A DNA stretch of 64,000 nucleotides, from positions 7,808,501 through 7,872,500 of the forward strand of contig NZ_CP109000.1 of assembly GCF_036226605.1 (NCBI RefSeq), written 5' to 3'. Shown here piece after piece: positions 52,682 to 61,353 of this stretch; position 1 is the first letter of the stretch; each line of letters starts with the position of its first letter. The translations under genes and the position numbers were made by a program. This DNA comes from Streptomyces sp. NBC_00704 (GTDB lineage Bacteria; Actinomycetota; Actinomycetes; Streptomycetales; Streptomycetaceae). The notes below the pieces were generated by a model, which did no database searches, was not told the origin of the DNA, and saw nothing but the letters and a program-made list of their open reading frames with translations.

Positions 52682-52996
52682 ATGAGCTCTTCCTCCGCCG
52701 CGCAGGATGATCGAGGTGTGTCAAGACTTGGAGGCGACCTGCGGCAACTCGCCGAAGCCGACTTCGACCCCGTCCTGGCACACCGGCGGGCGCCACCGCG
52801 CTCGACGCACGCATCCGACTGCTGCCGCCCCGCCCCCGGAGCCCCTGCCTGGTCCGCCCGCGCTGAGGAGGGAACCGCCGCGGGACACGACAAGGTCGCC
52901 GCCGTGATGACCACGGACGTCGTCCGCGTCCCGGCGACCGTTCCCGACCCGGGTGCGAGGCACGGCGTGGCCGACGACCGGCCGCGCCGACTGTGA
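52682..52996 (+). pseudogene. composite short frame ending in a CBS-domain start
   Basis: A 104-residue frame whose last third contains KVAAVMTTDVVRVPATVP, the first strand and loop of a CBS-domain protein, followed at once by unrelated sequence. The first part (DDRGVSRLGGDLRQLAEADF) is not recognised. It is probably debris joined by deletion rather than a gene. Confidence 0.5.
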
Positions 52997-53023
52997 GCCG
53001 ACCGTGAAAGGAGGCGCATCACC

Positions 53024-53521
53024 ATGACCGACACCGTGCTGATCGCCTACGGAACGACGAACGGATCCACGGCGCAGATCGCCGAGGCCGTCGCCGACAT
53101 CCTGCGCGGGGCCGGACTGCGCGTCGAGACGGCGCCGGCCCGGTCCGTGACGGGGGTGGACGGCTTCGACGCCGTAGTGGTCGGCGGCGCGCTCTACGCG
53201 GGGCGCTGGCACAAGGACGCCCGGCGGTTCGTCCGCCGCCACCGCGTCGCCCTCGCGCGGCGTCCGGTGTGGTTCTTCAGCAGCGGTCCGCTCGACCCCT
53301 CCGCCTCCGAGCGGGACATCGCGCCCGTACGGGGCGTGCGCCGTGCCATGGACCGGCTGGACGTCCGCGACCACGTCACCTTCGGCGGGTGCCTGGAGGA
53401 AGGCGCGAGAGGGCGGGTGGCCGGGATGATCCTGAGCTCGGGCAAGGGCGGGGACTTCCGGGACTTCGCGGCGATCGGGACGTGGGCCGAAGGCGTCGCC
53501 GACGCGCTGACGCAACCCTGA
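53024..53521 (+). CDS. flavodoxin-domain protein
   Basis: A 165-residue flavodoxin of the HemG-like type: FMN phosphate loop LIAYGTTNGSTAQIAEAVAD, then FDAVVVGGALYAGRWHKDAR, and WFFSSGPLDPSA. HemG proteins oxidise protoporphyrinogen; many actinobacterial relatives are general redox flavodoxins, so the substrate is open. GAAAGGAGG lies ahead of the ATG. Genes of this kind recur beside Usp and CBS genes in Streptomyces dormancy-type loci. Confidence 0.88.
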   Translation: MTDTVLIAYGTTNGSTAQIAEAVADILRGAGLRVETAPARSVTGVDGFDAVVVGGALYAGRWHKDARRFVRRHRVALARRPVWFFSSGPLDPSASERDIAPVRGVRRAMDRLDVRDHVTFGGCLEEGARGRVAGMILSSGKGGDFRDFAAIGTWAEGVADALTQP

Positions 53522-53758
53522 GAGGAGGGCTCTGAGAGGAGGGCCCTGACGCAGGACGGTGGGCACGACGCGGTGACCGCCGAAGCCGTGCCGTGACAGG
53601 GGCCGACCGGGCGGGGCGCAGGGCGGACCGGGGGCAATGCCGCCCTTGCGGAAAGCCGCTCGGACCAGGCCCCCATGAGGCGGAACCGGAGTTCCGCGGC
53701 CGGTCCACCGGTCCGGCCGCCCGCCGGCCGGGTCGGGGGCTGACCGGACAGGCGATGA
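53522..53758. other. intergenic region
   Basis: No gene seen. It begins with a direct repeat of CTGAGAGGAGGGC (just after the flavodoxin stop). Confidence 0.45.
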
Positions 53759-53772
53759 GGGCCGGACGGCCC
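53759..53772. promoter_or_regulatory. candidate DevR/OsdR box ahead of the zinc dehydrogenase
   Basis: GGGCCGGACGGCCC, a GGGCC-N4-GGCCC palindrome, lies 79 bases before the ATG at 53852. Confidence 0.58.
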
Positions 53773-53851
53773 AAGCGGACCACACGGGAAAAACGGCAGT
53801 CTGGAGGTGTTGGGTCATCTCGGCGACCGGAAAGGGACGGTGACGGGCATC

Positions 53852-54922
53852 ATGAAAGGCTTCGTCTTCCACGGCCCAGGGGAGTCCGCCTGGGAAGAGG
53901 TACCGGACCCCGGCATCAAGGAGCCCACCGACGCCATCGTGCGGGTGGGCGCCGTCACCGTCTGCGGCACGGACCTGCACATCCTCAAGGGCGACGTGCC
54001 CGAGGTGCGGCCGGGTACCGTCCTCGGACACGAGGCGGTGGGCGAGATCGTGGAGGTCGGCAGTGACGTCCGGACCGTGCGTCCGGGCGACCGTGTGCTG
54101 GTCTCCTGCATCAGCGCGTGCGGCCGCTGCCGCTACTGCCGGGAGGGCGCCTACGGCCAGTGCCGGGGCGGCGGGGGCTGGATCCTCGGCCATCTGGTCG
54201 ACGGCGTCCAGGCCGAGTACGTCCGCGTCCCCTACGCCGACCTGTCCGTGCACGCTCTGCCCAGCGCGGTGGCGAGCAAGGACGCCGTCCTGCTCGCGGA
54301 CATCTTCCCGACCTCCTACGAGGTGGGAGTCCTGAACGGGCAGGTCCGGCCGGGTGACACGGTCGCCATCGTCGGAGCGGGCCCCATCGGCCTCGCGGCG
54401 ATCGCCACGGCGCGCCTGTTCGCTCCCGAGCGGATCGTCGCCGTCGACCTCGCCGTGTCCCGGCTGGAGGCGGCCAAGCGACTCGGCGCCGACGCGGTGG
54501 CGGACGCCCAGGAGGACCCCGAGCAGCTGATCGCCGATCTCACCGACGGGCTCGGCGCCGACGTGGTCATCGAGGCCGTCGGTGTGCCCGAGAGCTTCGA
54601 GATGTGCACCCGAATGGTCCGGCCCGGGGGTCATGTGGCCAACGTCGGCGTGCACGGCGAACCCGCCACGCTGCATCTGGAAGACCTGTGGATCAAGAAC
54701 GTGACCATCACCACCGGTCTGGTCGACACCCGTTCCACGCCCACCCTGCTGCGCATGGCCGCCGCGGGCCGGCTCCCCACCGCGCAGCTGATCACCCACA
54801 CCTTCCCGCTGGACCGCATGGAGGAGGCCTACGACGTCTTCGCCCGGGCCGCCGGCACCGGCGCGCTCAAGGTGGTCCTCGGCGAGCCGTCGCACGAGGA
54901 GGTCGCCGTCCCGGCGGCCTGA
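53852..54922 (+). CDS. zinc-dependent alcohol dehydrogenase
   Basis: A 356-residue medium-chain dehydrogenase. Catalytic zinc region VTVCGTDLHILKGDVPEVRP with GHEAVGEIVEVG; structural zinc cysteines in ACGRCRYCREGAYGQC; NAD-binding GAGPIGLAA; EAVGVPESFEMC. It oxidises an alcohol or reduces an aldehyde with NAD(H); the substrate is unknown. The ATG at 53852 fits the family start; GTG at 53840 is possible. It is 19 bases upstream of the XRE-PNPOx gene (one operon) and preceded by a candidate DevR box. Confidence 0.93.
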   Translation: MKGFVFHGPGESAWEEVPDPGIKEPTDAIVRVGAVTVCGTDLHILKGDVPEVRPGTVLGHEAVGEIVEVGSDVRTVRPGDRVLVSCISACGRCRYCREGAYGQCRGGGGWILGHLVDGVQAEYVRVPYADLSVHALPSAVASKDAVLLADIFPTSYEVGVLNGQVRPGDTVAIVGAGPIGLAAIATARLFAPERIVAVDLAVSRLEAAKRLGADAVADAQEDPEQLIADLTDGLGADVVIEAVGVPESFEMCTRMVRPGGHVANVGVHGEPATLHLEDLWIKNVTITTGLVDTRSTPTLLRMAAAGRLPTAQLITHTFPLDRMEEAYDVFARAAGTGALKVVLGEPSHEEVAVPAA

Positions 54923-54941
54923 CGAGAGGACGTGAGAGGTC

Positions 54942-55616
54942 ATGACCGAACAGCACACGGCGAAGGCGCCGGAGGGCACGCCGGCGGGCGATCTGGGCCG
55001 CCGGCTCGCCACCCGCCGCACCCAGCTGAACCTGACACGCGAGGAGACGGCCGACCGGGCGGGCATGGCCCCCGGCTACCTGCGGCACCTGGAGGAGCAC
55101 CCCGACGCCTCGCCCGGCCACGGCACGCTGCTCCGACTCGCGGCAGCCCTGGAGACGACGCTCTCGTCGCTCACCGGAGGGGACGCCGACCTCACGCCCG
55201 GCCCCGGACTCGCCGGGCACTCGCCCGTGTTCACCGAGCTGAGCAGAACCGAGTGCGGCGACCTGCTCTCCACCCACGGCGTCGGAAGGCTCGCCGTTCC
55301 CACGGAACACGGGCCGGTGATCGTCCCCGTCAACTACAGCGTCATCGACGGCACGATCGTCTTCCGGACCGCGCAGGGCGCCACCCCCTCCCTCGCCGCC
55401 GGCTGCCCCGTCGCCTTTGAGATCGACCGCATCGACGACGCCTTCAGCCAGGGTTGGAGCGTGCTGGTGCGCGGCCACGGCCGCCGGGTGACCGATCCGG
55501 ACGAGGCGCGACTGCTCGCGCGCCGGGCGCACAGCACGCCGTGGGCCGGCGGCCGGCGTGACGTCTGGGTACGCGTCGAACCGTACGCCGTCACGGGGCG
55601 CCGCATCACGGTCTGA
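54942..55616 (+). CDS. XRE helix-turn-helix fused to a PNPOx-like flavin domain
   Basis: A 224-residue protein: an HTH_3 domain at about 18-78 (LGRRLATRRTQLNLTREETA, MAPGYLRHLEEHPDA) and a pyridoxamine-5'-phosphate-oxidase-like split-barrel at about 95-224 (CGDLLSTHGVGRLAVPTEHG, PVIVPVNYSVIDGTIVFRT, SQGWSVLVRGHGRRVTD). The barrel could bind FMN or F420 and give redox control of DNA binding. GAGAGGTC precedes the ATG. It is co-transcribed with the dehydrogenase and ends before a strong hairpin. Confidence 0.9.
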   Translation: MTEQHTAKAPEGTPAGDLGRRLATRRTQLNLTREETADRAGMAPGYLRHLEEHPDASPGHGTLLRLAAALETTLSSLTGGDADLTPGPGLAGHSPVFTELSRTECGDLLSTHGVGRLAVPTEHGPVIVPVNYSVIDGTIVFRTAQGATPSLAAGCPVAFEIDRIDDAFSQGWSVLVRGHGRRVTDPDEARLLARRAHSTPWAGGRRDVWVRVEPYAVTGRRITV

Positions 55617-55635
55617 GGCCGCGTACCTTCCCGCA

Positions 55636-55664
55636 CGGGCCGGGGACCGTCGGTACCCGGCCCG
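55636..55664 (+). terminator. hairpin terminator after the dehydrogenase operon
   Basis: CGGGCCGGG pairs with CCCGGCCCG, and inside it ACC pairs with GGT. It lies 20 bases after the XRE-PNPOx stop. Confidence 0.72.
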
Positions 55665-55879
55665 CGCGGCCCGCAGGCACCGGGGTGGTGCGTTCGTCCC
55701 GGCTGAGCGGGCGCTGAGGCGAGGGCCGCAGCGTCAGGGCCGGCCCGTTCGGCGGGTGCCTGTGGCTTTGGGGTGCGCAGGAACGTCGTTCCTGACGCCG
55801 GTGTCCACCGCACACGCGGCGCCTCCACCGGGCAGGGTCCCGGCGCGTGCGACGAAGGGGAAGGGACGGCCCTGACGTC

Positions 55880-56060
55880 ACGACACATCACCGACGGGGT
55901 GGACGGCTCCGTGATCTCGGTGCGGCCTTGGACCAGGCAGCCGCGGAGGCCGCACGGCACGGCGTCGCCCTGCGCGTGCTGTACGCCGTCCCCGACCGGA
56001 ACGAAGCCGCACCGGTCCTGCCGTCGGTCACCGGACGGGGCCGGGCGGCCCGCGCAAGGC
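55880..56060 (+). pseudogene. universal stress protein start, frameshifted
   Basis: ITDGVDGSVIS in one frame is followed in another by AALDQAAAEAARHGVALRVL and YAVPDRNEAAPVLPSVTG, the first strand-helix-strand of a Usp domain. The rest is lost before the flavohemoglobin stop at 56105. Confidence 0.68.
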
Positions 56061-56104
56061 GGCCCGGTCGGCGGACCGCCGCCGACCGGGCCGGTGTTCA
56101 CGGC

Positions 56105-57316
56105 TCAGGCCGTGCTGTCGGGCAGCCACAGGTCGGGACCGAAGACCTCGTAGCGGATGCGCTGTGCGGGAACCCCGGCGTTCAGCAGCCTGCCGCGCAC
56201 GTCCCGCATGAAGGGCAGCGGCCCGCACAGGAACACGGTGGCGTCGTCGGGGAGTTCGACGCCGCCCAGGTCCATCAGGCCGGTGCGGGCGTCGGGTTCC
56301 TGGGCGCCCGGGTGCTCGTACCAGAAGACGGCGCGGGCTTGCGGCAGTTGCGCGACCAGGTCGTGCGTCTCGGACCGCAGGGCGTGGTCGACGGGGGAGC
56401 GGTCGGCGTGCAGGACCAGCACCGGGCGGGGCGAGCCGCAGGCCGCGAGGTGGGCCAGTATGCCCGTCATGGGTGTGCAGCCGATGCCCGCCGAGACGAG
56501 CACCAGCGGGGTGGCGGCGGCCGGGTCGTCGAGGAAGACGTCGCCGAACGGGGCGGACAGCAACAGCTCGTCCCCGTCGCGGACGTTGTCGTGCAGCAGG
56601 GTGGAGACCTCGCCGTCGGGGCCGTCGGCGTCACCCGCGATCCGCTTCACGGTGAGGCGTCGCCGGTCGCCGCCCGGCGCCGAGGACAGGCTGTACTGGC
56701 GCAGTTGGTGCGTGCCGTCGGCCACGGCCACGCGGACGCTCACGTACTGACCCGCCCGGGCCCGCGGCGCCGGTTCGCCGTCGGCCGGACGGAGCACGAA
56801 GGACACCACGTCGGAAGTCTCGACGTGGCGTTCGACGACCGTCCAGGGCCGCCAGATCCCGCCGGGCTGAACGCCGGCGTCCTGGTAGAGAAGGGCCTCA
56901 CGGCTGATCAGGGCGCCGGCCATCAGCCAGTAGACCTCGTCCCAGGCCGCCGCCACCTCGGCCGTGACCGCGTCGCCGAGGACCTCGGCGATCGCGCCGA
57001 ACAGGTACTTGTGCACGATCGTGTACTGGTCGTCGGTGACGCCGACGGCGGCGTGCTTATGGGCGATGCGGGACAGCAGCGCGTCCGGGCGGGCCGTGGG
57101 ATTCTCCAGCAGCGCGCCGGCGAATCCGGCGATCGACCCGGCCAGCGCCCGGCGTTGGGCGCCGCTGGCCTGGTTGCCGCGGTTGAACATGCCGTCGAGC
57201 AGTTCCGGTCGGTCGCGGAACATGGTGGCGTAGAAGCGGGCCGTGATCTCGTCGAGCGCTCCGGCCACGGCGGGCAGGGTGGCCCGTACGAGGGCGGCGG
57301 ATTCCGCGGACAGCAT
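56105..57316 (-). CDS. hmp: flavohemoglobin, nitric oxide dioxygenase
   Basis: A 403-residue protein: globin domain 1-140 with B10 Tyr29 (ARFYATMF), E7 Gln49 (RGNQASG) and proximal His88 (AHKHAAVG); FAD domain 150-255 (VVSFVLRPADGE, RAGQYVSVRV, LRQYSLSSAP); NAD domain 260-400 (VLVSAGIGCTPMTGILAHL, FLCGPLPFMRDV). It converts NO and O2 to nitrate using NAD(P)H, in the cytoplasm. GGGAGG precedes the ATG at 57316. A candidate DevR box lies about 130 bases upstream, so it may belong to the same stress regulon, although NsrR-type control is not excluded. Confidence 0.95.
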   Translation of the reverse strand: MLSAESAALVRATLPAVAGALDEITARFYATMFRDRPELLDGMFNRGNQASGAQRRALAGSIAGFAGALLENPTARPDALLSRIAHKHAAVGVTDDQYTIVHKYLFGAIAEVLGDAVTAEVAAAWDEVYWLMAGALISREALLYQDAGVQPGGIWRPWTVVERHVETSDVVSFVLRPADGEPAPRARAGQYVSVRVAVADGTHQLRQYSLSSAPGGDRRRLTVKRIAGDADGPDGEVSTLLHDNVRDGDELLLSAPFGDVFLDDPAAATPLVLVSAGIGCTPMTGILAHLAACGSPRPVLVLHADRSPVDHALRSETHDLVAQLPQARAVFWYEHPGAQEPDARTGLMDLGGVELPDDATVFLCGPLPFMRDVRGRLLNAGVPAQRIRYEVFGPDLWLPDSTA

Positions 57317-57447
57317 GGAACCTCCCGGGTAGGGACATGAAGGGGTGAAGGGTGAGTCGACCCGCGCCGCTTCGGGCCGTGGCGTCTGGGTGACGTCCTC
57401 TGTGTAGCAGGCGAGGGGCCGCACGTCGGGGCCGTCGGGCCGAAGCA
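57317..57447. other. leader and promoter region of the flavohemoglobin gene
   Basis: No gene in this stretch. Several GGGCC and GGCCC half-sites occur in and just beyond it. Confidence 0.45.
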
Positions 57448-57461
57448 GGGCCGACAGGCCC
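57448..57461. promoter_or_regulatory. candidate DevR/OsdR box ahead of the flavohemoglobin gene
   Basis: GGGCCGACAGGCCC (GGGCC-N4-GGCCC) lies about 130 bases before the hmp start and about 340 bases before the DevS-like kinase. Confidence 0.52.
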
Positions 57462-57803
57462 CGTGTCTCGGGCGCATCGGCCCTCCGGGCCCCGGCAGAT
57501 CGGGGCCGGACGGCGCGGTCGCGACGGCCGGGCGACCCTTGCCGCCCCTCCCGCGTTCGAATGAGCCGGTCCATTCCCGACCGGCGGCTGCGCACGGCCT
57601 CGGCACCGGAGCCCGGAGCCTCGAAGCCCCGGAGCCTCGAAGCGGCGAGCCCCGGGCTCGCCGGTTCCCGTCATTCGGCCGCGCGGCAGGCGAAAAGCCC
57701 CGGCCACTCCGACAGATCCGCTACCGCGCTCTCCGGCCGGAGACTAACGTGACACCTGAACGGACCAGTGGGCGTCCGAGCGTCGGGATCTGGAGGGACG
57801 CAG
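57462..57803. other. intergenic region before the DevS-like kinase
   Basis: No gene recognised. A short duplication of GGAGCCTCGAAGC lies near 57616-57645. A weak box-like string (GGACCAGTGGGC) occurs just before the kinase start. Confidence 0.45.
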
Positions 57804-59522
57804 GTGGGAAGCCCCGAGGAGGCCCGTGGACGGCTGCCTCAGCTGCGGCTGGACGAGCTGCTGGAGGAGCTGCAGGCGCGGCTGGACGCGGCCCGCGGAA
57901 CCCGGGACCGGGTGCACAGCCTGCTGGAGGCGGTGCTGTCGGTCGGCAGGGAGCTGGATCTGGAGCAGGCCCTGCACAGCATCGTGGAGGCCGCCGCCTC
58001 GCTCGTCGACGCGGAGTACGCCGCGCTCGGCGTGATCGGTCCGGACGGCCGGCGGCTGTCCGCCTTCCACACGGTCGGCGTCAGCGCGGAGCAGATCGCC
58101 GAGATCGGCCCGTACCCGGAGGGCCACGGCATCCTGGGCGAGCTGATCAGGCACCCGGAGCCGTTGCGCCTGGCGAAGATCTCCGAGCATCCGGCCTCGT
58201 ACGGCTTCCCGGCGCACCACCCGCCGATGAACACCTTCCTCGGCGTCCCGATCCGGGTGCGCGATCATGTCTTCGGCAACCTGTACCTGACCGAGAAGCG
58301 GGGTGGCGCACAGTTCGACGAGGAGGACGTCTCGGTCACGCAGACGCTCGCCGTGGCGGCCGGGGTCGCGATCGACAACGCCCGGCTCTACGAGGAGTCC
58401 CGGCTGCGGGAGCGCTGGTTGCGGGCGAACGCGGAGATCACCCACAGCCTGATGTCCGGCCGTGACCGTACGGAGGTCCTCGCTCTGATCGCCGAGCGGG
58501 CCGGCGAGATCACCGGATCGGCCTTGACGGCGGTCGCCCTGCCCATGCAGGACACCGGGTCGCTCGTTGTGGAGATCGCGGTCGGCATGGACGCGGAGGC
58601 GCACCGGGGCCTCGTCCTGCCCCTGCAGAACAGTCTGATGGGGCTGGCCTTCTCCGGCGCCTCGCCGGTCTCCAGCGCCGACGTCGGCGGAGACGAGCGG
58701 ATCTCGCCCGAGCCGCCGCGCTTCGAAGGGCTCGGCCCGGCCGTGGCCGTGCCCATCGGCACCGGGCCCGCCGGTCCCCGAGGGGTTGTCCTACTGGCCC
58801 GCAAGATCGGCCAGCCGGCGTTCACGGCGACGGAGACCGATCCTCTCAAGGCCTTCGCCGGGCAGGCCGCCCTGGCCATGGAGCTGGCCGAGCGCCGTGA
58901 GGAGGCCGAAGAGGTCGCGGTGCTCAAGGACCGCGACCGCATCGCGCGAGATCTCCACGACCTGGCCATCCAGCGGCTGTTCGCCACCGGGATGACCCTG
59001 CAGAGCGCCGGGCGTTTCATCGAGCACGAGGAGGCCGCCGAACGCGTCGTGCGCGCGGTCGACGACCTCGACGAGACGATCAAGATCATCAGATCGACGA
59101 TCTTCGGCCTGCGTACCCGCGAGGGCACGGGCGAGGCCGGGCTGCGGGCGCGGGCCGTACGGGTGGTCGGACAGGCCGCTGCGGTCCTCGGCTTCGCCCC
59201 CAGCGTGCGGATGGAGGGCCTGCTGGACACCGACGTGCCCAAGGACATCGCCGATCACGTGGTGGCGGTGCTCTCCGAGGCCCTGACCAACATCGCCCGG
59301 CACGCTCACGCAAACCGCGCCGACGTACTGCTGGCCACCGACGGGCGCCAGGTACGGCTGTCGGTCACGGACAACGGCGCCGGCATTCCCGCCGGCGGCC
59401 GGCGCAGCGGGCTGCGCAACATGGCCGAGCGCGCGGAGCAGTTGGGCGGCCGGCTGGAACTGGGCAGCCCCCAGGGCGGCGGCACCGCGCTGACATGGCG
59501 GGTGCCGGCGCGCAAGGAGTAG
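57804..59522 (+). CDS. DevS/DosS-like sensor histidine kinase with two GAF domains
   Basis: A 572-residue soluble kinase: a helical start (QLRLDELLEELQARLDAARG), GAF-A at about 55-205 (LLEAVLSVGRELDLEQALHS, FPAHHPPMNTFLGVPI, FGNLYLTEKRGGAQFDEED), GAF-B at about 225-370, HisKA_3 with the phospho-His in ARDLHDLAIQRLFATGM, and an ATPase domain (EALTNIARHAHA, DNGAGIPAGG, GLRNMAERA). Mycobacterial DevS binds heme in GAF-A to sense O2, NO and CO. Histidines suited to heme binding are present here but binding is unproven. GTG at 57804 has GGAGGG upstream. Its partner is probably the DevR-like regulator at 47668. Confidence 0.92.
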   Translation: MGSPEEARGRLPQLRLDELLEELQARLDAARGTRDRVHSLLEAVLSVGRELDLEQALHSIVEAAASLVDAEYAALGVIGPDGRRLSAFHTVGVSAEQIAEIGPYPEGHGILGELIRHPEPLRLAKISEHPASYGFPAHHPPMNTFLGVPIRVRDHVFGNLYLTEKRGGAQFDEEDVSVTQTLAVAAGVAIDNARLYEESRLRERWLRANAEITHSLMSGRDRTEVLALIAERAGEITGSALTAVALPMQDTGSLVVEIAVGMDAEAHRGLVLPLQNSLMGLAFSGASPVSSADVGGDERISPEPPRFEGLGPAVAVPIGTGPAGPRGVVLLARKIGQPAFTATETDPLKAFAGQAALAMELAERREEAEEVAVLKDRDRIARDLHDLAIQRLFATGMTLQSAGRFIEHEEAAERVVRAVDDLDETIKIIRSTIFGLRTREGTGEAGLRARAVRVVGQAAAVLGFAPSVRMEGLLDTDVPKDIADHVVAVLSEALTNIARHAHANRADVLLATDGRQVRLSVTDNGAGIPAGGRRSGLRNMAERAEQLGGRLELGSPQGGGTALTWRVPARKE

Positions 59523-60020
59523 CTCCGCAGGCGCACGGCGACCGCCGCCGAGGCCGTGGGGGCCGAGACGGGGCGCGGGACGGACGCCGACGCGTCAGCG
59601 GTGCCGTCAGCCGTCCCTGCTTCCCGGGCGGCAACGACTCCACGCGCTTCTCGCGGCTCCTGATTGCGCGGTCCACGGCCTGCGACAGCCGCTCATTCAC
59701 CTCGGGCGGGTCCTTTCCGCCACCTCCAGGACACGGAGAGGGGGACGCGACGGGGACGCGTCCCACACCGGAGCTCCGGGAACGGAGCGCGGTACCGCTC
59801 GTGTCGGCGGTGGGTTCGACACGCGCCCTCACCACCGCCGTCGACGGGCCTGCCGGCCGCCTGGTGCGCCGCCGGGCGCACAGGACGTCGCCGTGGCGGC
59901 CGAGCAGGGTGCGACGCGGCCTTCGCCGGACGACCGCGTTGCGTTCCCGACGCGTTCGGCGGACGGCGTGTTCGCGGGTCGAGGACCCGTGCTCCCGGCC
60001 CACCCCGCCGAAGGCCGGCG
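59523..60020. other. gene-free stretch before the second Usp gene
   Basis: No gene recognised. A minus-strand stretch near 59600-59700 (NERLSQAVDRAIRSREKRVE) looks slightly protein-like but has no identifiable family. Confidence 0.4.
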
Positions 60021-60050
60021 CCCGCCCGGGGCCGATCGGCCCCGGGCGGG
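60021..60050. promoter_or_regulatory. 30-base perfect palindrome containing a DevR/OsdR-type box
   Basis: The whole segment 60021-60050 equals its reverse complement. Its centre (60029-60042) is GGGCCGATCGGCCC, and CCCGCCCG/CGGGCGGG flank it. It lies 71 bases before the Usp start at 60122, where an operator would be expected rather than a terminator. Confidence 0.7.
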
Positions 60051-60121
60051 GACCTCCGGTCCCTGCCGCGACCGGCGTGCGGCTCGCAGACTGGTGGCGC
60101 ATCCCTGAAGGAGGTCCGCAC

Positions 60122-61042
60122 ATGCCCGCCATCATCGTCGGTCTCGACGGCTCGCCCGAAAGCCTGGCCGCCGCCGACTGGGCCGCTCGCGAAGCCACGC
60201 AGCGGGGGGCGCGACTGTGTCTCGTCCACGCCGCGGACACGGTGAGTTCCCTGTACGTCCCCTACATGGGAGTGCCCGCGCCGGGCGCGATCGAGGCGCA
60301 CTGTGAGTGGTCCGCGCGTCTGCTGGACGAGGCGGAGTCCCGGCTCACGGAAGGCCACCCCGGTCTGCGGGTCACGACGCGGCGGGCCGAGACGGCGGCC
60401 GTGACGGCCCTGCTGACAGCGGAAGAGGACGCGGAACTGCTGGTTCTCGGCTCCCGGGGCCTCGGCACGGTGACCGGGTTCCTGGTCGGCTCCGTCGCCC
60501 TCGCCGTCGTGGCGCGCTCCGAACGACCGGTCGTCCTCGTACGGGCCGGTGAGCAGGCGCACGACGAGCACCTGCCGAACGCCGAGGGAGGCGGAGGCGG
60601 TCCGGGCACGACCTCCTGCCGTGACGTGGTGCTGGGGCTGGACCTGGCAGAACCGGACGACACGGTCGTCGAGTTCGCCTTCGAGAGCGCCCGCCGTCGC
60701 GCGGCCGGTCTGCGCGTCGTCCACGGCTGGAACCCCAAGGCCGCCTACGGATACGGAGCCGTCCTCGATTCGGGGCTCGAGGCGGAACTGGCCGCGGAGA
60801 CACGGCACGGCCTGAAGGACGTCCTGCGCCCCTGGCAGGACAAGTTCCCCGGGGTCGAGGTGCGCGCACAGGCAGTCGTCGGCAGCGCGGGCCGCCACCT
60901 CGTCCACGCCTCGCGCGACGCGTCGCTGGTCGTCGTCGGACGCAAGAAGAGCCACGCGCCTGCCGTGGGCCGCATCGGCCCGATCGCGCACGCGGTGCTG
61001 CACCACGCCTGCGCACCGGTGGCCGTGGTCCCGCACGACTGA
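60122..61042 (+). CDS. universal stress protein, two Usp domains (second copy)
   Basis: A 306-residue tandem Usp protein. Domain 1 begins MPAIIVGLDGSPESLAAADW and has LGSRGLGTVTGFLVGSVALA. Domain 2 begins DVVLGLDLAEPDDTVVEFAF and ends VVGRKKSHAPAVGRIGPIAH and APVAVVPHD. AAGGAGGTCC precedes the ATG. It is parallel in design to the copy at 51035 (GWNPKAAYGYG against GWNPPPYYAYG), so the two are paralogues. It is preceded by the palindromic box, consistent with induction in dormancy or oxygen stress. Confidence 0.94.
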   Translation: MPAIIVGLDGSPESLAAADWAAREATQRGARLCLVHAADTVSSLYVPYMGVPAPGAIEAHCEWSARLLDEAESRLTEGHPGLRVTTRRAETAAVTALLTAEEDAELLVLGSRGLGTVTGFLVGSVALAVVARSERPVVLVRAGEQAHDEHLPNAEGGGGGPGTTSCRDVVLGLDLAEPDDTVVEFAFESARRRAAGLRVVHGWNPKAAYGYGAVLDSGLEAELAAETRHGLKDVLRPWQDKFPGVEVRAQAVVGSAGRHLVHASRDASLVVVGRKKSHAPAVGRIGPIAHAVLHHACAPVAVVPHD

Positions 61043-61080
61043 CGCGAGCCGCGCGGTACGAGGGCGGCGCACAGCGACCG

Positions 61081-61353
61081 TCAGGTCCCGGCGCCGCCGG
61101 GGCGACTCGGCTCGCGCGAGACCCGTGGGCCCACGGACAGGGCCGGACGGCTCGCTGCGGCGTCGGGCAGCCCGAGATCGAGCAGAACGACGTCGGGACT
61201 GGACGCCGACAGTGCCGCCCGCCCGGTCCGGACGCCGTCGACGACGTATTCGGCCTGCCGCAGTCCGCGCACCAGGGACTCCGCGATCCCGCGGTCGCCT
61301 TCCACGACCAGCACCCGCGTCTCCTTTGCCCCGCTCGGGACCTGGTCGTTCAT
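61081..61353 (-). pseudogene. truncated OmpR-type response regulator receiver
   Basis: Ninety residues: a normal receiver start (ETRVLVVEGDRGIAESLVRG, LRQAEYVVDGVRTGRAAL) up to the phospho-Asp strand PDVVLLDLGLPD, then unrelated residues and a stop. The second half of the receiver and the winged helix are missing. VVEGD in place of the usual VVEDD would also weaken metal binding. No kinase is adjacent. Confidence 0.8.
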
